NCBI GenBank assembly: GCA_050247155.1
Contig: JBFWUS010000022.1
Location: forward strand, 1-64,000
DNA length: 64,000 bases
Direction of reading: 5' to 3'
Source of the DNA: Mesorhizobium_G sp050247155
GTDB taxonomy: Bacteria; Pseudomonadota; Alphaproteobacteria; Rhizobiales; Rhizobiaceae
The notes under the pieces were generated by a model. It had not been told where the DNA came from and did no database searches. It saw nothing but the letters and a program-made list of their open reading frames with translations. The translations under genes were made by a program, and so were the position numbers. Within the stretch, counting starts at the first letter, position 1. Every line of letters starts with the position of its first letter. Positions 8,181 to 16,166 of this stretch are shown here, in pieces.

Positions 8181-8213
8181 ACGCGTCGGGAAACTAATCC
8201 GGAAGAGAGTAGA

Positions 8214-8432
8214 ATGGGTTCCTTTTCGATCTGGCACTGGCTCATCGTCCTCGTGGTGGTGCTGCTGCTGTTTGGCCGCGGCAAGATCCCCGAACTGATG
8301 GGTGACATGGCCAAGGGCATCAAGAGCTTCAAGAAGGGCATGGCCGACGACGAGGCCGCCGACGACTCGCGCACGGTGGAACACCGCAACGACGAGACCG
8401 TTGAGCCGGTCAAGAAGGCAACGAAGAGCTGA
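8214..8432 (+). CDS. tatA: Sec-independent protein translocase subunit TatA
   Basis: The pore-forming subunit of the twin-arginine translocase in the inner membrane, which exports folded proteins with RR signal peptides. The 72-residue product shows the classic layout: a short N-terminal transmembrane helix (about residues 5-21), the FGRGKIPELMGDMAKGIKSFKKG hinge plus amphipathic helix, and an acidic tail. First gene of tatABC, with a promoter predicted about 30-60 bases upstream. Confidence 0.96.
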   Translation: MGSFSIWHWLIVLVVVLLLFGRGKIPELMGDMAKGIKSFKKGMADDEAADDSRTVEHRNDETVEPVKKATKS

Positions 8433-8459
8433 TTTTCCCCCTAAGGGAAAGCTGTCGCA

Positions 8460-9107
8460 ATGCTTGAAGTCGGCTGGAGTGAGATGCTGGTGATTGCGAT
8501 CGTCATGATCGTGGTCGTCGGCCCAAAGGATTTGCCGCGTATGCTCCGAACCTTCGGGCGTACGACGGCAAAGCTGCGTACGATGGCCGGCGATTTTCAG
8601 AAGCAGTTCAACGAGGCGCTGCAAGAAGCCGAATTGGACGACGTGAAGAAGTCCGTCGACAGTCTGCGCAGCCTCAATCCGGCCGCCGAAATCCGCAAGC
8701 AGCTCAATCCGTTCGAGAAAACCGCCTCCGATGTGCGTGCCGGGCTCGACAATATGATGAAGCCGCAAGCGCCAAAATCGGCCGAGCCGGATGTCCACCC
8801 GGCTGAGCCGCTGAAGAATGGCGCGACCGAAATGCCGGGAACGCCCGGCCCAACGGCCATGCCCGAACCGCCGAAGCTGGATCCTTCCGCGCCGCCGCCT
8901 CCAACATCGGCTGCCGAGGCACGACAAGCCGCTGCTGCTGCCGCGTTGAAGGCCGCGATGTCCAAGCCAGAAACGCCCGCGCCGGTCGAAAAGCCGAAGG
9001 CCGCGAAGCCATCAGGAGCGCCGGCCAAGCCGGCTGCCAAGCCAGCCGAAAAGCCGAAAGCTGTGGCGAAGACCGCCCCTAAGAAAAGCGCGGGGAAGAC
9101 CGCGTGA
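8460..9107 (+). CDS. tatB: Sec-independent protein translocase subunit TatB
   Basis: Forms the substrate receptor of the Tat system with TatC. The 215-residue product starts with the TatB-type sequence MLEVGWSEMLVIAIVMIVVVGPKDLP (membrane helix and PKDLP hinge), followed by an amphipathic helix up to about residue 75. Residues about 100-215 are a long low-complexity tail rich in Pro, Ala and Lys (repeated EKPKA/AKPA units), longer than in E. coli but common in rhizobia. It overlaps tatC by four bases (GTGA). Confidence 0.95.
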   Translation: MLEVGWSEMLVIAIVMIVVVGPKDLPRMLRTFGRTTAKLRTMAGDFQKQFNEALQEAELDDVKKSVDSLRSLNPAAEIRKQLNPFEKTASDVRAGLDNMMKPQAPKSAEPDVHPAEPLKNGATEMPGTPGPTAMPEPPKLDPSAPPPPTSAAEARQAAAAAALKAAMSKPETPAPVEKPKAAKPSGAPAKPAAKPAEKPKAVAKTAPKKSAGKTA

Positions 9108-9952
9108 GGACCGAAGCCGACGAGCAGGAAATCGAAAAATCGTCCGCGCCGCTGATCGAACATCTGATCGAGTTGCGCACGCGGCTCATGTGGTCGATCG
9201 GGGGCTTTTTCATTGCGTTCCTGGTGTGTTTCTTCTTCGCCAAGCAGCTTTTCAACCTGCTGGTGATCCCGTTCAAATGGGCGACTGAATGGGCGGGAAT
9301 GGCGAGCCAGAAGGTTGAGCTGATCTACACCGCCCCGCAGGAATTCTTTTTCACGCAGATCAAACTTGCGATGTTCGGCGGCATGGTGATCGCCTTTCCG
9401 GTGATCGCCACCCAGCTCTATAAATTCATCGCCCCGGGCCTCTATAAGAACGAGCGCGCGGCGTTTTTTCCGTTCCTGGTCGCTTCGCCGCTGCTTTTCC
9501 TGATGGGCGCGGCGCTGGTCTATTTCTTCTTCACGCCGATGGTGATGTGGTTCTTCCTCGCCATGCAGCAGACCGGCGGCGACGGCGAGGTGCAGATTTC
9601 GCTGTTGCCAAAGGTGTCGGAATATCTGTCTCTGATCATGACGCTGATCTTCTCCTTCGGCCTGGTGTTCCAGTTGCCGGTGGTGACGACCTTGATGGCG
9701 CGCGTCGGGTTGGTCAGCTCGCAAGGGCTAAAGGACAAGCGCAAATGGGCGATCGTGATCGCCTTCGTCGTGGCCGCCGTGCTGACCCCGCCTGATCCGA
9801 TCAGCCAGATCGGCTTGGCCTTGCCGACCATCCTTCTCTACGAGATTTCGATCATCTGCGCCGGCTGGGTGGAGAAAAAACGCGAGGAAGAGCGGCTCGA
9901 ACGCGAGAATGCGGAGGCGTCGCCGCCGGCGAAGGCCGAGCCGACAGCCTAG
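9104..9952 (+). CDS. tatC: Sec-independent protein translocase subunit TatC
   Basis: The polytopic core of the Tat receptor, which recognises the twin-arginine motif. The 282-residue protein has six membrane helices and the family segments LIEHLIELRTRLMWS near the N-terminus and the first periplasmic loop ending in APQEFFFTQIKLA. The tail is charged (KKREEERLERENAEASPP). The start is a GTG overlapping the tatB stop, showing translational coupling. Confidence 0.96.
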   Translation: MRTEADEQEIEKSSAPLIEHLIELRTRLMWSIGGFFIAFLVCFFFAKQLFNLLVIPFKWATEWAGMASQKVELIYTAPQEFFFTQIKLAMFGGMVIAFPVIATQLYKFIAPGLYKNERAAFFPFLVASPLLFLMGAALVYFFFTPMVMWFFLAMQQTGGDGEVQISLLPKVSEYLSLIMTLIFSFGLVFQLPVVTTLMARVGLVSSQGLKDKRKWAIVIAFVVAAVLTPPDPISQIGLALPTILLYEISIICAGWVEKKREEERLERENAEASPPAKAEPTA

Positions 9953-9995
9953 GCCAACGCCGCATTTCTCCTGCCCACCCTTGCATCTGACGGCG

Positions 9996-10014
9996 GCGGG
10001 GTTTACCCCGCTTT
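9996..10014 (+). terminator. Weak terminator candidate after tatC
   Basis: GCGGGG TTTA CCCCGC followed by only three T residues, about 45 bases after the tatC stop and 70 bases before serS. The short T-run makes termination uncertain. Confidence 0.4.
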
Positions 10015-10080
10015 CCGCCCTTGCTTTGCTCGACCTAGCTGGCATTCACCTGATTCAAGCCGAACTCGACTGGTTTTTGC

Positions 10081-11448
10081 ATGCTCGACATCAAATGGAT
10101 TCGCGAAAAGCCCGACGCGCTGGTGAAAGCGCTGGTCAAGCGGGGCAATTCGGAAGCCTCGGCGCAGGAGACCGTGGACGCCGTCATCAACGCCGACGAG
10201 GAGCGCCGCGCGCATCTGGGCAAACTCCAGGAGCAGCAGGAAGCGCGCAACCAGAAGTCCAAGGAGATCGGCAACGCCATGCGCGCCGGCGACATGGCCA
10301 AGGCTGAGGCGCTGAAGGGCGAAGTCAACGAGATCAAGGCCTGGCTGTCGGGAGCCGAGCAGCTTGAGCGCGAAATCGACGACCGACTGCGCAACACGCT
10401 GGCGGTCATTCCCAACGTGCCGCTGGACGAGGTGCCGGTCGGCAAGGACGAGCATGACAATGTCGAGGTGCGCCGCTGGGGCGCCGAACTTATTGCCGCG
10501 CGCCAGCGCAATATGGGCAACAAGCCGAAAGAGCATTTCGAGATCGGCGAAGCGCTCGGCATGATGGACTTTGAGCGCGCGGCAAAGCTGTCCGGTTCGC
10601 GGTTCACTGTGCTCAAGGGCCAGCTTGCGCGGCTGGAACGTGCGCTTGGCCAGTTCATGCTCGATCTACATACGACGGAGAATGGGTACACGGAGGTAAT
10701 CCCCCCGCTCATGGTTCGCGACCAAGCGATGTTTGGTACGGGCAACCTGCCGAAGTTTGAAGAAGATTTGTATGTAGCCCGCAGTGGAAAATGGGTTCAG
10801 GTCTACGATGCAGCCGTACCATCGGACTTGCGAACAGAAGATCGTTGGCTAATCCCCACCGCAGAGGTCCCTCTTACCAACCTTGTCCGCGAGGAAATCA
10901 CGCCGACCGAAAAGCTCCCACTGCGCTTCACGGCTCTCACCCCGTGTTTCCGTTCCGAAGCGGGGTCCGCCGGGCGCGACACGCGCGGCATGCTGCGCCA
11001 GCATCAGTTCTATAAGGTGGAATTGGTGTCGATCACGACCCAGGAAACGTCGCTGGAAGAGCATGAACGCATGACCTCCGCTGCCGAGGAGGTGCTGAAG
11101 CGTCTCGGCCTGCCGTACCGGACTGTGGTTCTGTGCACGGGTGATATGGGCTTCGGCTCGCGCAAGACTTATGACATCGAGGTCTGGCTGCCGGGCCAAA
11201 ACGCTTTCCGCGAGATTTCATCGTGCTCGGTCTGCGGCGACTTCCAGGCCCGGCGCATGGACGCCCGCTACCGTGCCAAGGATGAGAAGCAGACCCAATT
11301 CGTCCACACGCTGAATGGTTCCGGCGTCGCGGTCGGCCGCGCGCTGATCGCGGTGATGGAAAATTATCAGAACGAGGACGGCTCGGTCACAATTCCTGAA
11401 GCGCTGCGGCCCTATATGGGCGGGCTGGAGAGGATTGAGCGGAGATGA
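10081..11448 (+). CDS. serS: Seryl-tRNA synthetase with an internal insertion
   Basis: Charges tRNA-Ser and tRNA-Sec (class II synthetase, cytoplasm). The N-terminal coiled-coil arm covers about residues 1-110. Class II motif 2 is at LTPCFRSEAGSAGRDTRG and motif 3 at NGSGVAVGRALIAVMENYQ. The length of 455 is roughly 28 more than the usual bacterial 425-430. Most of the excess lies at residues 231-254, between LPKFEEDL and RWLIPTAEVPLTN, where relatives normally have only five to seven residues. Codons around this point (10660-10970) are less GC-biased (GTA, GGA, AAA, TTG, CTA, CGA) than the rest of the gene, which suggests recombination. The family call is certain; the meaning of the insertion is not. 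Confidence 0.95.
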   Translation: MLDIKWIREKPDALVKALVKRGNSEASAQETVDAVINADEERRAHLGKLQEQQEARNQKSKEIGNAMRAGDMAKAEALKGEVNEIKAWLSGAEQLEREIDDRLRNTLAVIPNVPLDEVPVGKDEHDNVEVRRWGAELIAARQRNMGNKPKEHFEIGEALGMMDFERAAKLSGSRFTVLKGQLARLERALGQFMLDLHTTENGYTEVIPPLMVRDQAMFGTGNLPKFEEDLYVARSGKWVQVYDAAVPSDLRTEDRWLIPTAEVPLTNLVREEITPTEKLPLRFTALTPCFRSEAGSAGRDTRGMLRQHQFYKVELVSITTQETSLEEHERMTSAAEEVLKRLGLPYRTVVLCTGDMGFGSRKTYDIEVWLPGQNAFREISSCSVCGDFQARRMDARYRAKDEKQTQFVHTLNGSGVAVGRALIAVMENYQNEDGSVTIPEALRPYMGGLERIERR

Positions 11449-11463
11449 TAGCGCTCGACGTTG

Positions 11464-11656
11464 CCCCCCTCTGTCCTGTCGGACTGCCTGGCCCGAGCCA
11501 CGGGTCTCGGCCCGTCCTTCGGACCCCCCACAAGGGGGGAGATCGGCAGCGTCAACAACGGCGCTCGTTCTGCAAAGTCGGCGATTGGCGAAACCATCAC
11601 AGCCGGCTGATCTCCCCCCTTGAGGGGGAGATGTCCGGCAGGACAGAGGGGGGTCG
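11464..11656. repeat. Palindromic intergenic repeat between serS and surE
   Basis: Starts with CCCCCCTCTGTCCTG and ends with CAGGACAGAGGGGGG, giving inverted ends. Internal GATCTCCCCCCTTGAGG-type blocks also occur in the repeat at 19352-19486. The left arm is diverged or rearranged; only the right arm keeps the full form. Looks like a Mesorhizobium-type intergenic mosaic repeat. Confidence 0.7.
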
Positions 11657-11696
11657 GTTCGTCACCCAAGCTCAACGCCGGAAAGCGAACTAACGC

Positions 11697-12455
11697 ATGC
11701 GCATTCTCCTCACCAACGACGACGGCATCCATGCCGAGGGCCTCGCCTCGCTGGAGCGGGTCGCCCGCACGCTGTCCGACGACGTCTGGGTGGTCGCGCC
11801 GGAATTCGACCAGTCCGGTTATGCACACTCGCTATCCCTCTCCGAACCGCTGCGGCTGCGCAAGATCGGCGACAAGCATTTTGCACTGCGCGGCACGCCG
11901 ACCGATTGCGTCATCATGGGCGTGCGAAAACTGCTGCCGGAGCCGCCGGACCTGATCCTCTCGGGCGTCAATTCCGGCGCCAATCTGGCTGATGACGTGA
12001 CCTATTCGGGCACTGTCGCGGGCGCGATGGAAGGCGCCATGCTGGGCGTCAAGTCAATCGCGTTGAGCCAGGCTTACAATGTGTTGAACGACGAGCGCGT
12101 CGTGCCTTACGATACGACAGAGGCACTCGCGCCGGCCCTGCTGGACAAGTTGATTTCCACAGAACTGCCGCCTGGCGTGCTGCTCAACGTCAACTTTCCG
12201 AATTGCGCGCCGGACGAGGTGCAAGGCACCGAGGTCACCGCGCAGGGCCGCATCGTTCACGGCATGTGGATCGACGAACGCCGCGACGGCCGCGGTCTGC
12301 CCTATTATTGGCTGCGTTTCGGCCGCGAGCCGGCCGAACTTGTAGAAGGCACCGACCTGCACGCCATCCGAAACCGATACGTCTCGGTGACGCCGTTGCA
12401 ACTCGACCTGACAGCGCACAAGCTGCGCGCAAAACTCTCGAAAGCCCTGGCATGA
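11697..12455 (+). CDS. surE: 5'/3'-nucleotidase SurE
   Basis: A metal-dependent nucleoside monophosphatase associated with stationary-phase survival. The 252-residue product begins MRILLTNDDGIHAEGL, where the Asp-Asp pair binds the metal, and contains the second conserved loop VNSGANLADDVTYSGTVAGAMEG. Length is normal. It overlaps pcm by four bases (ATGA), the conserved surE-pcm pair. The ATG at 11697 follows the palindromic repeat, so its promoter may lie within or before that repeat. Confidence 0.96.
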   Translation: MRILLTNDDGIHAEGLASLERVARTLSDDVWVVAPEFDQSGYAHSLSLSEPLRLRKIGDKHFALRGTPTDCVIMGVRKLLPEPPDLILSGVNSGANLADDVTYSGTVAGAMEGAMLGVKSIALSQAYNVLNDERVVPYDTTEALAPALLDKLISTELPPGVLLNVNFPNCAPDEVQGTEVTAQGRIVHGMWIDERRDGRGLPYYWLRFGREPAELVEGTDLHAIRNRYVSVTPLQLDLTAHKLRAKLSKALA

Positions 12456-13108
12456 ACCAGCAGACTGCCGCCGATCGTGAAGGCTTTGGCGCCTTGATGC
12501 TGCGGCTGCGCGCCAGCGGCGTTGCCGCGCCAGCGCTGGTGGACGCTCTGGAAGCAACGCCTCGACGCGGCTTCGTTCCCAGCCAATGGCAAGATGTTTG
12601 CTGGTCGGACCGCATGATACCGATCGGCTGCGGCGAGACGATGGAAGGCGCGGACCTGCAAGCTTCCGTCATCGCCGCCTTGCACATTGAGCCGGGCCAT
12701 CGTGTGCTCGAAGTCGGCACCGGTTCAGGTTTCACGGCGGCAATTTTTGCGCGCATGGCGGCCCGTGTTGTCACCGTCGAGCGTTTCCGCACACTGGCCG
12801 ACGATGCCCGCCGGCGGCTTGAGGCGCTCGGCATTTTTAATGTTCTCGTTAAGCATGCCGACGGTTCTGTCGGTTCGCCGGCGGACGCTCCGTTTGACCG
12901 CATTGTCGTCTGGGCTGCTTTCGATGCTCTTCCGCGCACGTTTTCGGACCAGTTGGCGACGAACGGCATCATGATCGCGCCAATCGGGCCTGCTGAAGGC
13001 GAGCAGGAACTGGCCAAATTGACCAAGGTCGGCAGCCGCTTCGACCGTCACGACATCGCTCATGTTCGCTTGCAGCCGATCGCGCGCGGAGTGGCGGCAG
13101 CGCTCTGA
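12452..13108 (+). CDS. pcm: Protein-L-isoaspartate O-methyltransferase
   Basis: Methylates isoaspartyl residues formed by ageing of proteins, starting their repair, with S-adenosylmethionine as donor. The 218-residue product has the SAM motif VLEVGTGSGFTAAIFA (about residues 90-105) and the post-motif VVTVERFRTLADDA. The start overlaps the surE stop; the frame extends upstream inside surE, but the ATG at 12452 gives the normal N-terminus. Coupled to surE, so both probably act in stationary-phase maintenance. Confidence 0.94.
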   Translation: MNQQTAADREGFGALMLRLRASGVAAPALVDALEATPRRGFVPSQWQDVCWSDRMIPIGCGETMEGADLQASVIAALHIEPGHRVLEVGTGSGFTAAIFARMAARVVTVERFRTLADDARRRLEALGIFNVLVKHADGSVGSPADAPFDRIVVWAAFDALPRTFSDQLATNGIMIAPIGPAEGEQELAKLTKVGSRFDRHDIAHVRLQPIARGVAAAL

Positions 13109-13220
13109 TCAGTGAAGCGCTTTTCGCTCAAATTAGCGGCAAATTCGATCCACTTAACGGCCCGGTAACCTTGACGCGTTTTAATCGCGACGTTCGGGTT
13201 CGAGTACGCGGGTATGTTGT

Positions 13221-14684
13221 ATGCGTAAAATCGTTTCGCGGCGCTGCAAACGCCTTGGGCATGGCGTGGCGCTCCTGGTTGTCGGAAGCCTCGCGGCGGG
13301 ATGCTCTTCAGGCATGTCCCGCTTCTCCACCGACGATATCTTTACCGGTTCGACGAACCAGCAAACCGTCGTGGGTTCGAATACCCAGTCCGCGCCAGCC
13401 GCAACATACGCGACGCCGGCGCCGGCCGCTACAAGCGGCAAGGTTGGCCGCAGCAGCCTGCCGCCGATTGGGTCGGCTGCCCCTCGCGCCGAGACGATGG
13501 CTACGGTGGAGCCTGTGAAACGCAAGGCGGCCGAGACAGCCTCGGCTCAGATCGACCCGCTGAGCCGTTCGGTCGAGCGCATCGGCGAATCGACGAAGCC
13601 GAAGCCCGCAACGATCGCGACCACCGATCCGGCGGGCTGGTCCAGCGCCGGCGGCTCGCAAATTACTGCAAAGGACGGCGAGACCGTATTCAATCTTTCG
13701 CGTCGCTACGGCGTTCCAGCCGACGTGCTGATGAAGATCAACGGGCTGGATGATTCCGGCGGGTTGAAGACCGGGCAGAAGGTCATCATCCCGACGTACA
13801 TCTATTCCGATCGCGCTCCGGTTTCAGCGCCCGACAACAATCCGAAAGTTGCTTCGGCCAAATCCTCGCGTGGCGTGAAGTCGCCGAACGAGAACGCGCC
13901 GCTTCCGGCAGACAACGGAACGAAAAATCTTGCTGTACTCCCCAAGACCCCAAAGACGAAGGAAGCCGGGGAACTAACTGCGCCGGCCGACGCCAAGGTT
14001 CCGGCAGGCAAAGGCGGCAGCTACACGGTTGCCGAAGGCGATAGCCTGTCACGCATCGCGAAAAAACACGGTGTCAGCGTCGCGGATCTCAAAGCCGCAA
14101 ACGGTGGCGGCGACGGCGTGCGCATCGGCCAGCAACTCAAGATTCCGGCTGCTGGAGTAGCGGCGGCGAAGGCGCCGAAAATTGACCCGGTGCAGACTGC
14201 GTCGACGCCGCCCAAGCCCGAAAAGCTGGCCGGCTCGGACAAACCGCAGCTCGCCGCCTACACGCCGCCGCAGAAAACCAAGGCGATCGAGGCCGTCGAA
14301 AGCGAGAGCGACGACGCAGCGCCGACGTCGACCGGTATCGGTCGCATGCGCTGGCCGGCCAAGGGCCGGGTCGCGAAATCGCGCGACGGCATCGACATCC
14401 AGGTGCCGGAGGGCACGGCGGTCAAAGCAGCCGAGAACGGCGTCGTCATTTACGCCGGCGATGGCCTGAAGGATTTCGGCAACACCGTGCTGGTGCGCCA
14501 CGAGAACGGCCTCGTCACCGTTTACGGCCACGCCTCGGCACTGAACGTCAAGCGCGGCCAGAAGGTGAAGCGCGGCGACCAGATCGCAACGTCCGGTATG
14601 AGCGGCGAAGCCAAGCAGCCGAAGCTGCATTTCGAGGTGCGCAAGGACTCCGCGCCGGTCGATCCGTCGAAATATCTTGAATAG
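13221..14684 (+). CDS. NlpD/DipM-like LysM-M23 lipoprotein
   Basis: A 487-residue envelope lipoprotein with lipobox LAAGC (Cys near residue 28). Two LysM peptidoglycan-binding domains follow (about residues 150-193 and 258-310), then a Pro/Lys-rich linker and a C-terminal M23/LytM domain (about 370-487). The LytM metal ligands look degenerate: the position before GIDIQVPEG has no His, and the usual HLHFE is KLHFEVR. This matches NlpD-type activators of cell-wall amidases rather than active endopeptidases. It follows surE-pcm as nlpD does in many Proteobacteria. A strong hairpin terminator follows. Confidence 0.9.
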   Translation: MRKIVSRRCKRLGHGVALLVVGSLAAGCSSGMSRFSTDDIFTGSTNQQTVVGSNTQSAPAATYATPAPAATSGKVGRSSLPPIGSAAPRAETMATVEPVKRKAAETASAQIDPLSRSVERIGESTKPKPATIATTDPAGWSSAGGSQITAKDGETVFNLSRRYGVPADVLMKINGLDDSGGLKTGQKVIIPTYIYSDRAPVSAPDNNPKVASAKSSRGVKSPNENAPLPADNGTKNLAVLPKTPKTKEAGELTAPADAKVPAGKGGSYTVAEGDSLSRIAKKHGVSVADLKAANGGGDGVRIGQQLKIPAAGVAAAKAPKIDPVQTASTPPKPEKLAGSDKPQLAAYTPPQKTKAIEAVESESDDAAPTSTGIGRMRWPAKGRVAKSRDGIDIQVPEGTAVKAAENGVVIYAGDGLKDFGNTVLVRHENGLVTVYGHASALNVKRGQKVKRGDQIATSGMSGEAKQPKLHFEVRKDSAPVDPSKYLE

Positions 14685-14706
14685 CCTGGATTCGAACTGC
14701 CTGTGA

Positions 14707-14735
14707 AAACGCCCGCCGACCGGCGGGCGTTTCGT
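14707..14735. terminator. Bidirectional terminator between nlpD-like gene and DUF815 gene
   Basis: A 12-base perfect stem (AAACGCCCGCCG at 14707-14718, CGGCGGGCGTTT at 14721-14732) around a two-base loop. T-rich flanks on both strands serve both convergent genes. Confidence 0.85.
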
Positions 14736-14740
14736 TTGCG

Positions 14741-15616
14741 CTATTCCTTCAGCGCTTTCCGCAGCCGCCCCGCCAGATCCTGCACGAACTGCCATGCGAC
14801 ACGGCCGGAGCGCGCGCCGCGCGTCGTCGCCCATTCCAGGGCTTCGGCGCGCAGTTGCTCGGCTTCGATAGGCAACTCGTGATAGCGGACATAGCCGTCA
14901 ATCATGTCGAGATATTCATCCTGGCTGCATTTGTGAAAACCAAGCCAGAGACCAAACCGATCCGACAGAGACACCTTTTCCTCGACCGCCTCCGACGGGT
15001 TGATGGCGGTCGAGCGTTCATTGTCGATCATGTCGCGCGGCAGGAGATGCCGGCGGTTCGAGGTGGCGTAGAAGATGACGTTGGCCGGGCGACCTTCGAC
15101 GCCGCCTTCAAGCGCCGCTTTGAGCGATTTGTAGGACGTATCGTCATGGTCGAACGACAGATCGTCGCAGAACAGGATGAAGCGAAAGGGTTCCGCCTTC
15201 AGGATCGTCATCAGCTTTGGCAGCGTGTCGATATCCTCACGGTGAATCTCCACCAGTTTCAAAGGTTTGTCGCCTTTTCCGGATTCGATGATTGCGGCAT
15301 GCACGGCCTTCACCAGGGAAGACTTGCCCATGCCGCGCGCGCCCCACAGAAGCACGTTGTTGGCCGGCAGTCCGGCGGCAAAGCGCTCGGTATTGTCAAA
15401 AAGGATGTCGCGCACGCGGTCGACACCACGGATCAGGCCAATGTCGATCCGATTGACGCGTTTCACTGGGTCGAGCACACCCGGCTCGGCATTCCACACG
15501 AAGCAATCGGCGGCGACAAGGTCGGCGGCTGGCACAGCGGCCGGGGCCAGGCGTCCGATTGTCTCGATGAGCAAATCAAGCTTGGCGTTGAGCGTATTGA
15601 TGGGGTCGGTCGACAT
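14741..15616 (-). CDS. DUF815-family AAA ATPase
   Basis: A 291-residue cytoplasmic P-loop ATPase of the DUF815 family (function not established). Walker A is GARGMGKSS (about residues 93-101), Walker B-like FILFCDDLSFD follows near residue 145, and a sensor-type FYATSNRRHLLP comes after. The start is the ATG at 15616. It diverges from yajC-secDF and converges on the NlpD-like gene; this neighbourhood recurs in rhizobia, hinting at an envelope or export link, which is inference. Confidence 0.88.
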   Translation of the reverse strand: MSTDPINTLNAKLDLLIETIGRLAPAAVPAADLVAADCFVWNAEPGVLDPVKRVNRIDIGLIRGVDRVRDILFDNTERFAAGLPANNVLLWGARGMGKSSLVKAVHAAIIESGKGDKPLKLVEIHREDIDTLPKLMTILKAEPFRFILFCDDLSFDHDDTSYKSLKAALEGGVEGRPANVIFYATSNRRHLLPRDMIDNERSTAINPSEAVEEKVSLSDRFGLWLGFHKCSQDEYLDMIDGYVRYHELPIEAEQLRAEALEWATTRGARSGRVAWQFVQDLAGRLRKALKE

Positions 15617-15709
15617 GGCGCCTGCTGAAACACGTAAAATTCATTGTGCGCGGCGCGTCTAACACGGGAAATCCGGGGCGCAAAGCGGCCAAGACCGGTC
15701 GATCGCCTG

Positions 15710-15737
15710 TTGCATTGGAGGCTTTTGCGACTATATT
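15710..15737 (+). promoter_or_regulatory. Predicted yajC-secDF promoter
   Basis: TTGCAT (15710-15715), a 16-base spacer, and TATATT (15732-15737), about 60 bases upstream of yajC. It is the only reasonable promoter-like pair seen in this divergent gap. Confidence 0.5.
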
Positions 15738-15751
15738 CCGCGCAAATTTCC

Positions 15752-15776
15752 GGCCGGGGCGCTCCCCGGCCCGTTT
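15752..15776 (+). terminator. Terminator-like hairpin in the yajC leader
   Basis: GGCCGGGG CGCT CCCCGGCC is a perfect 8-bp stem at 15752-15771 followed by CGTTTTC. It lies between the predicted promoter and the yajC ribosome site, and the gene on its other side is transcribed away. It therefore resembles a leader attenuator or the end of a short leader RNA. Confidence 0.55.
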
Positions 15777-15797
15777 TCATTTGCTCTGGAGAATTGA

Positions 15798-16139
15798 ATG
15801 TTTGTGACCCCGGCTTACGCGCAGGCCACAGGTGGCAGTGCCGACGTTTTCATCAGCATCGTGCACTTCATTCTGATCTTCGTCATCATGTATTTCATGA
15901 TTATCCGCCCGCAGCGGACCCAGTTGAAGAAGCGCGGCGAGATGCTGGCCGCGCTCCGGCGCGGCGACACGGTGGTGACCGGCGGCGGCTTCGTCGGCAA
16001 GGTGACCAAGGTCAATGACGGCAGCGACGAACTCGAGGTCGATCTCGGCAATGGTGTCAAAGTGACGGCCATCCGCGCCACGATTGCCGACGTACGCGTC
16101 AAGGGCCAGCCCGTCGCCAACGAAAACGTCAAGAAGTAA
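15798..16139 (+). CDS. yajC: Sec translocon accessory protein YajC
   Basis: A small inner-membrane subunit that joins SecDF at the SecYEG translocon. The 113-residue product has one membrane helix (about residues 19-38, ending in FMIIRPQRTQLKKR) and a cytoplasmic domain with GDTVVTGGGFVGKVTKV, typical of the family. It precedes secDF, but the two are separated by a 180-bp palindromic element. A GGAGAA ribosome site precedes the start. Confidence 0.95.
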   Translation: MFVTPAYAQATGGSADVFISIVHFILIFVIMYFMIIRPQRTQLKKRGEMLAALRRGDTVVTGGGFVGKVTKVNDGSDELEVDLGNGVKVTAIRATIADVRVKGQPVANENVKK

Positions 16140-16166
16140 CCGCATTCGCGGCGTATCCGGCGAGTA

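Noticed and set aside
13370..13395. GGGTTCGAATACCC, resembling a tRNA T arm
   Set aside because: Lies inside the LysM-M23 lipoprotein gene and has no acceptor, D or anticodon stems around it.
14688..14702. GGATTCGAAC after the lipoprotein gene, resembling the reverse complement of a T loop
   Set aside because: No matching stems; only the tRNA-Gln at 46427-46500 forms a cloverleaf.
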